A program made the position numbers and the translations under genes. The notes under the pieces are model-generated. The model made no database searches, was not told where the DNA came from, and saw only the letters and a list, made by a program, of their open reading frames with translations. From positions 16,678,001-16,742,000 of the forward strand of contig CM114271.1 in assembly GCA_050084515.1 (NCBI GenBank): a stretch of 64,000 nucleotides of DNA, given 5' to 3'. This DNA comes from Blasia pusilla. Its lineage: Eukaryota; Marchantiophyta; Marchantiopsida; Blasiales. Shown in pieces: positions 57,565-64,000 of this stretch (within the stretch, counting starts at the first letter, position 1; each line of letters starts with the position of its first letter).

Positions 57565-57826
57565 TTGACGTTGGGCTTACGAGTTGAACTCTCATTTATA
57601 AATAGTTTTTACATAGCTAGTTTTCTTGAGCGAAAAAAATGGATCATGATTCAAATAGTACATTGTATCATCTCATATTAAACCAAGATTCATAGGAATT
57701 CATTTTTAATGAATAGACCGACAACGTCAAGGAGTTAAGACACGTGCCCCTATTGTTCAAACCAAGCATCATTTTGGGGTTTAAATATTTGTGACTATGC
57801 ATATTTATGCCAATTTTTCACTTATT

Positions 57827-57830
<4 letters not shown>

Positions 57831-57882
<52 letters not shown>
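57831..57882. repeat. (TA)n microsatellite
   Basis: This is an uninterrupted TA tract of 52 bases. Confidence 0.97.
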
Positions 57883-57886
<4 letters not shown>

Positions 57887-58019
57887 TCTAGTCAAGAAGG
57901 TGCTTTCTAATATATTTCAACTAGTTAGCATGCTGGTGCTAGGCACGGAAAGGGATATTATTCTAAAGAATTATTAGAAAAAAAAATTTAAAATTAAAGA
58001 TTGGACATTCTTTTTTAAT

Positions 58020-58355
58020 ACACTCCTCACATACATAAAATCACCACTAAACCACTCCCCCCATAAATATAACCCCCACCAATCAAACTAAACCCCGCTA
58101 CTTCGTGCAATAATTATTACCCAAGTTTTAACCCACTCTTCACATACATAAAATCACCACTAAACCACTCCCCCATAAATATAACCCTCACCAATCAAAT
58201 TAAATCCCATTACTTCCTAGAATAATTATTACTAAGTTTTAACCCACTCCTCACATACATAAAATCACCAGTAAAACACTCTTCCATAAATATAACTCCC
58301 ACCAATTAAATTAAACCCCACTACTTCCTACAATAATTATAACCCAAATATTTTC
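58020..58355. repeat. three tandem copies of a ~113-bp repeat
   Basis: CACTCCTCACATACATAAAA recurs at about 58020, 58135 (one change) and 58245. Each is followed by an ACCACTCCCCCATAAATATAA-like block. It is non-coding. Confidence 0.9.
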
Positions 58356-59357
58356 ATTTTTTCTCAAATCCATAGCAAGTTAAAAAGGAATACATAAAGA
58401 AAAAATAGTAACATGTTACCATTTTATTTTATTATGGTTGCTATCTTTTCGTATTCTACTTATGGGGTTGCTCATTATAATATGGATATACATGGATTGC
58501 ATTGATTTCCCTATGATGAAACATCGATTTCATACAGTATCCCAACATGTACAAGACTCATGCATCTCCAAGGAAACTTGGGAGAAGGTATTTTTATATG
58601 TGGATAAGCTACTAAATAATTTGATGCATGAAATTGTCATTTTATCAATCTTCATCTTCTATCAAACATACCTTTCCCATATTGGAATATAATCTATTTT
58701 TTTGTTCTAAAATTTCTATAACATTTTCCTATAACAAAATATATGCTCCACCCAACTTGATTATCAAAGGATCGTATCCCAATCGAGTAAGGGGACATCG
58801 CACGACATGAGATGTTGATCTTATTGGATAGGCACCCGTATCTCTTTGAGGATTGATATAAAGAGTTACAAAGGGAGCCAAAAAAATTGAGGTCATGACA
58901 ATAAGTGGACATAGACCACTTGGAGAATGGGAACCATACAATAACCATCTCATGTGATTGACGTATGTACACTCCGTCACCTCACAATGTTAACCAAACT
59001 AGATTCGATCTCAAATGCTCCATCACCTTAACACGGCCAAACTTTTGGGCCATGATAGTAAAAGTAGGAGACAACATCCCTCTTGAGTGGCATGCTTAGG
59101 GATCCCATTGGTAAATCCTTAGGCGGACCGCAAGACCTAATTGGTAGATAGGATACAAGAATTTTCTTCTATCATATAAGCCTCCTCTGTAGAGCATCAT
59201 TTTTGCAACTTTTTGTTGATGAAAAATCAAATACATTACAAAATATCAAAAGTTTCATATTTGAACTAGTGTAAAAAATTTAGATACATGTTTTTATCTA
59301 ATTTTTAAATATATGGATAAAATCCATAGCAAAAATTTTCATGCAAGGACAAAGCAT

Positions 59358-59407
<50 letters not shown>

Positions 59408-61795
59408 CTTGTTGATAAATTTGCAAAATATCCTTAGCGAACATCTTTATGAAGGAATGTTTTTATATATGATTTTTTTGGGGTTCAATTTAATAGTAGA
59501 GAATGTAGGGTTGAGAGCGAGGGAAATTATCTATGAAAGCTAAAGTTAACTCTTTTCATGTAGTGCAATGGCATTTAGAGTGATACTTGTAGATTGATTG
59601 AAGTAACCTATGTACATAGGTTACCATATATGATAAGATAGTATGCCTTTTATCACTTTTAGAGCAAGAAATATTTCTTCCTCCCTTATATAGAAAATGG
59701 GGAATAAGACTATCTCATTCTGTTTCTGCGCATTCGATTTCTCAATCCTCCTACATATGCAAGAGAGTGTTTATGCACATTGACTCTCAATCCTCAAAAA
59801 TCTAGCCGCAATCCCATATTGCTAGCAACCTCTTGACCTTGTGAAACTTGATCCACTACCCAACATCTCGATCATATTTTTGATATTAAATGACACATAT
59901 AGAAGTGGCCCTTACTTGTTATGAAATTCCATATGAAGTGATACAATTTTGCTGCAAAATCTTATTTTCAACTTATGCAATTTTCTTAAGGAGACTCAAA
60001 GAAATCGTGACAATATTTTTTTTTAAAGATCTCTATTGATTTTAATATCGTGATTTTTTCCTTGTAAGGTTTGAATAAGTCCATAGAAAACTTTAAGAAA
60101 TCCAAATTATCTGTCAAATTTCCAAACATACCAATTGTAGTTATAAAATAAACCATGGTCTCAACGTTATTTATCCCTTTAGAAATTTATTCCCTCAAGT
60201 AGAGGATGGATTTACTAAATTGTTTTCAAATTGATGAATCATAAAATGGTATGTTATCCATATGATTTTCATTATGTGGCATCTTGATATGATTGTGTTT
60301 ATTCAAATGTTATATTGTGGATGTTAATGTATATACATGTGTGTTTATGACATTGATATATGTTGTGTAATGATTTATTTTTGTATGGCACAAGGGAAAA
60401 AGTTTTGTAGAACATCTTCTCTAGTCATGGAACAAAAGAAGCCTTAGCTTTTAAAGAAAGATTGCAAGATTTATACTCTTTTAGCCATTTCATATGTGGA
60501 ATATTGGAACAAATCTAGTGACAAATCCCTTTGAAGAGTTTCGTCATGATTCCTCACTAATGCAAAGAAAACAATTCTTGATGCCCTAGTCCTTGATACT
60601 CATAGGTAGATTTCAAAAAACCTATGAATGTGTTAGTGGATACCAATGATCATAAGTGTCTCAAAAAATCCGATTTCAAAAATATCACAAATATCCCAGA
60701 GTTCAAACATATAATTGGTTCAAAAATCACTTGCTCTTCAAATCACAAAAAAATCAAGTCTTGTTCTTTAAGATTCGATACTGTTAAAATAATTTTTTTG
60801 GGTCACAACTTTGTTTTTGGATAGTCTCAAATAAGCCCTTGTGTGGAAAAAAAATTCATTTTCATCAGACATCCCACTAATGGCTTTAAATTTTTTAATT
60901 TATAAGAAGTAAATTCTAACAATAAGAAAACCATAAGGGATTACGACTACAAATAGATATGCTAACAACCCAAATTAGAAATCCAATTAGTCAATCAAAC
61001 ATCTCAATAGTTGGTTGTGGTCACTACCATAACTGCATCTTACGACCATGGTCATAGCCAAGAATAATGAAAAATAATATGATTCTCACTAGTGAGAATT
61101 GAATTATCATTATTTAACTTTTTGGATGGTTGGAGCCTAGATGTTTTATAGGTAGAAGATCTAGATTTAGAATTCAAAGTTTTACTTGACTTTTATGCAT
61201 GAGTTTCCAATTATAAGTCACCTCTAGGTAGTATTATTCATGAAAATAAATTATCTCTTTACTCTAGATTTGGTGCTCCCGAACATGATTTTAAAAGTCA
61301 AATAATAGGTCCAGGTTATAATGGTTTGTCTTTGAGGATTTCATGGCCAAGAGTCTAAATTTAGCCATGTGGACACACTTCAATGCCTTGCACCACAATC
61401 ATTAATGTTCCAATAGTCCACCCTTTCTCAAATTCTTATGAAAATTTGAGGTATTTTTTGTACAAATAGACATCGCTATCAACATACATTGGACATTATG
61501 CTCAAAACAAATGAATGACGGGTCTACGCTGCAGGCAGAGCGAGCTCAGGTGCAGGTCATGGGTATCCAAGCCCACATAGAAGAGATATCCATAGACAAG
61601 GACTTTGTCCATGTGCAACTTTTACTCAATGATACATTGTGCAGTACCAGCAAGAGACAAGTTACAATGAATTCTCAATGTGTGATCTCCGATCAATTCT
61701 ATCGAACTCTACAAGGGAGAATCCATGCTAAACATATGCAAAGTTGCACTGTATCACAGATCATGATATGGGTTTGATATAAGGAAGATGAGGAA
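58356..61795. other. AT-rich stretch without recognised gene
   Basis: Short open frames occur (58438-58692, 60624-60824, 61511-61777) but show no domain. A (GA)n tract lies at 59361-59407. Nothing further is supported. Confidence 0.4.
59361..59407. repeat. (GA)n microsatellite
   Basis: This is a GA dinucleotide tract of about 47 bases with one GC interruption at 59401-59402. Confidence 0.95.
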
Positions 61796-62091
61796 GGTTA
61801 CATGTGGACAAAGGCCATGCGTGTGGACTCAAGTCTGTCCTACGGAAGGACTTGTCCATGTGGGGCCCACCTCCCCTTGTTTCTCATTCTACCCACTTGC
61901 CTGTGTGTTCCACACTTTCTTGTTTCATCCTCCCTCCACCTCCCATTATATTGCCCCGCTCATCCTTCCCTTCCCTTCCACCATAAACTATAAGTGTGGG
62001 CCCCATCTCTTGCAATCCATGTCCGTGGACATATCCAAACTTGTCCCTCCATGTCCATCTTAGGGACGGATTTGTTCTTTTTTGTGCAACC
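61796..62091 (+). mobile_element. MITE-like dispersed repeat, copy 4
   Basis: This 296-bp block starts GGTTACATGTGGACAAAG and ends TTTTGTGCAACC. It shares the inner CTATAAGTGTGGGCCCCAT block with the other copies. Confidence 0.65.
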
Positions 62092-63108
62092 ATGAAGATG
62101 AGCTCCCATCATAAGTAGCTAAGTCTGTGATGCCCACGCCATTAGACACATGGTAAGTTGAGTCATGATTGTGGGTCCAAGGAGGAAAGACCTTGATGTG
62201 ATCCACCAAAGTCAAAACCTAGAGTAGCTAGTCACGAGACTAAAAAGGGTGACAGAACAAGTCGTGAGAGTAACATCAGGCGAGGTGTGGACGTGTTTTG
62301 TGATTGTCCTTAGGTGAGAAAAGGGTGTAACTACTTGCGAGGATAAAATCAATGCAAGCAAGGTTTGAGACCTTGGAGCCAAGCACCAAATCAAGGGCGA
62401 AAAGAAAGGAACATATGAGTAGTCAAGATGGTCGAGACGCCATGCTACTAGTCATGAAACGCAAAGGACAGCAAGACAACCATGAGACGAGGGGAAGTTA
62501 AGATGGGCCGTGAGACACATGAAACGCGGGTCCAACCTCCAAGATGCATTTGGAGAACCAAGAGTTGCATAATGTGCAAGAAGCCTTCGCCAAGCCATCT
62601 TGATGGATAACTAGTCTATTATCAGTCTACGGATCACAAACCACATTTGGGTTGAGGATCAAAATCAACTGAGGTCTGAGGGGAACAATAGAGAAGGTGA
62701 AGTTTCCCGGAGAACCCCAAGAGTACCCAAGGGATGGAAAGGGGGCACTCTCATTCCCTGCCTACACAAGTCCTTGAACTAGGAAGTAACCTTGTGTACT
62801 CTAGATTGTTGGTGACCGATTAGGCTAGATGAAGTAGAAGTCGGACTCTACGATGACTCCAAATGAGCATCATTCAATGTATATCCCTCTAGGCATTTCC
62901 ATGGGTGATCTGTATACGCAAGTAACATCTTCCTTATAGATCACCAACAACTTGTCCACAAGGTACTAACTCTCTATCAACTATACACATGGTCCTCTTA
63001 CAAGATCAGCTACTATCGAACAACCAACTAACCCTCAAACCCTATGGCCCCAAATAGATCCACACAAAGGACGAGAGGGTTAACCTCTAGGTGACTAGAG
63101 AAGTGGAG
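62092..63108. other. no recognised gene
   Basis: No open frame with a recognisable domain and no repeat seen elsewhere in the window. Confidence 0.4.
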
Positions 63109-63248
63109 GATAGTATCAAGGCCTTAGTGGGGTATTTTACTTCTCTATTTTGAGAGGTCATACGTGACCTGCATCCTCCTAAGTGCAGGTCACGTATGAC
63201 CTCTCAAAATAGAGAAGTACAATACCCCACTAAGGCCTTGATACTATC
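63109..63248. repeat. near-perfect inverted repeat, 65-bp arms
   Basis: The left arm 63109-63173 and right arm 63184-63248 are reverse complements with one mismatch. The 10-base loop is TCCTCCTAAG. A transcript would fold into a long hairpin. It may be a foldback element, a small-RNA precursor or a palindromic duplication. Confidence 0.9.
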
Positions 63249-63863
63249 TCGCCCTATGTCTCATATTTCATGACACATTACATAAGGAAAGAAACGACTA
63301 GTTTATACACTAATACTCGGTATGAGGTCTCGAAAACTTACAAAAAGGCTCTAGAACCCATGGAAAGAAGTCATCTCCTTACCACTCCTATAGTTTTTTC
63401 AACTAGTTTTCGCCCCTCATGAAAGAAGATTAAAATGATTTTTAAGGAAAAATTATAGGAAAGTGTACCGTGCTCTTGATATCCATAGTCTAATAAGATT
63501 TACTATGCATGATTTTAAATGATACTAGTAAGGGACTGTGAGATGCATCGATCCTTTATTAATAACTAATGTTTAAACATAACTCTCCTTACCAATTTTT
63601 ATACGACCCCCTTAGAATGACCAAAAGTATTTCTGAAAGACACCTGTCAAAAGCAACAGCGACAGAAAATCGCATCCTCCAATTAGTATATAGTTGTTAG
63701 GAGGTGCTACAAAAAACTACATCCTCCAATAAGTATCTCATGCCTATTTGTCCTCGGGTTTGCTAACCCGAGGTCGAGTTAGTTTACCCTAGCTTCTCCT
63801 TGGAATTATGCTTGAAAGAAAAAGAAAATCTTTGTGTTCCCCATTCTATTGAGCATGAAGCTA
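63249..63863. other. no recognised gene
   Basis: Nothing is visible except a short direct repeat, ATCCTCCAAT(T/A)AGTAT, at about 63673 and 63720. Confidence 0.4.
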
Positions 63864-63917
63864 TAGCACAGTGGACACATCCTTCCATGTGGAACAGCTG
63901 GTTGTGGGTTTGAATCC
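63864..63917 (+). other. tRNA-like pol III promoter, possible SINE head
   Basis: TAGCACAGTGG at 63864-63874 fits box A and GGTTTGAATCC at 63907-63917 fits box B, at a spacing seen in tRNA genes. No acceptor stem closes around them and the anticodon arm is irregular (CACAT/ATGTG with a 6-base loop). It is therefore not a functional tRNA; a tRNA-derived SINE running off the window is more likely. Confidence 0.45.
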
Positions 63918-64000
63918 AGCTGCGCGCACTACATTTTGTCCTTGTGTTGCTCCCCATTTTACCAAAACTCTTACCCTCCTTGACCTAACCCGAGGATGAA

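Noticed and set aside
59313-59543. Open frame with a long Arg-Glu run
   Set aside because: The run is a translation of the (GA)n microsatellite; no other coding evidence exists.
63864-63917. Functional tRNA gene
   Set aside because: Box A and box B match, but there is no acceptor stem and the anticodon arm is irregular; kept only as a SINE-like promoter.
1-64000. CRISPR arrays, rRNA genes or bacterial operons
   Set aside because: No regularly spaced repeats with unique spacers, no rRNA-like stretches and no operon-like gene packing were seen; the DNA has eukaryotic plant features.

Overview
The window looks like nuclear DNA from a streptophyte, most likely a non-seed land plant (bryophyte or lycophyte grade). 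The evidence is a spliced plant-type LEA/TMEM205 gene, plant-type interstitial telomere motifs (CCCTAAA), a decayed Helitron, dispersed MITE-like and SINE-like repeats, and many Ty3/gypsy fragments in AT-rich filler. Species cannot be fixed from the sequence alone. Only two host genes are clear: a four-exon gene on the minus strand at 27375-31028 (825 codons: signal-like N-terminus, long LEA-like region, TMEM205/DUF4149 membrane domain) and an intronless minus-strand gene at 42337-43212 for a PduO/MMAB-type ATP:cob(I)alamin adenosyltransferase with a mitochondrial-type leader.

The striking content is an unusual group of Ty3/gypsy retrotransposons. Copy A (minus, about 846-8765) and copy C (plus, about 44428-56013) share the order gag, zinc knuckle, conserved unknown segment, protease, C5 cytosine DNA methyltransferase (DNMT), reverse transcriptase, RNase H, integrase, PHD finger. 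Copy B (minus, 15945-18028) holds only integrase plus an intact PHD finger. D (13640-14965) and E (15220-15940) are gag-side fragments. The DNMT shows motif I, the catalytic Pro-Cys motif IV, motif VI (ENV) and a C-terminal block like motifs VIII-X of the DRM/DNMT3 group. An element carrying both a DNA-methylation writer and a histone-reader fold is the main finding. All copies are broken by stops, frameshifts and nested insertions.

Layout. 1-8765: LTR-like array and copy A. 8766-13181: a possible SINE, an unrecognised ORF with internal protein repeats, and about 340-bp tandem repeats. 13182-18028: a mosaic of D, E and B with 126-bp and 104-bp LTR-like repeats. 18029-27374: no recognised gene, several tandem repeats, one MITE-like repeat. 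27375-31028: LEA/TMEM205 gene. 32060-34480: decayed Helitron helicase on the minus strand. 34480-42300: anonymous DNA with a MITE-like repeat, a hairpin and a diverged duplication. 42337-43212: adenosyltransferase. 44428-56013: copy C, containing a 463-bp solo LTR (5-bp target duplication), a 1273-bp insertion in gag and an anonymous insertion of about 720 bp after RNase H. 56014-64000: AT-rich DNA with two more MITE-like copies, microsatellites, a 65-bp-arm inverted repeat and a tRNA-like pol III promoter near the end.

In the retroelements the DNMT sits between protease and RT, so it would be made as part of the Pol polyprotein. The PHD finger ends the integrase, where chromoviruses carry a chromodomain. 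A reasonable inference is that the integrase-PHD selects chromatin for insertion while the DNMT methylates element or target DNA. Nothing here proves activity.
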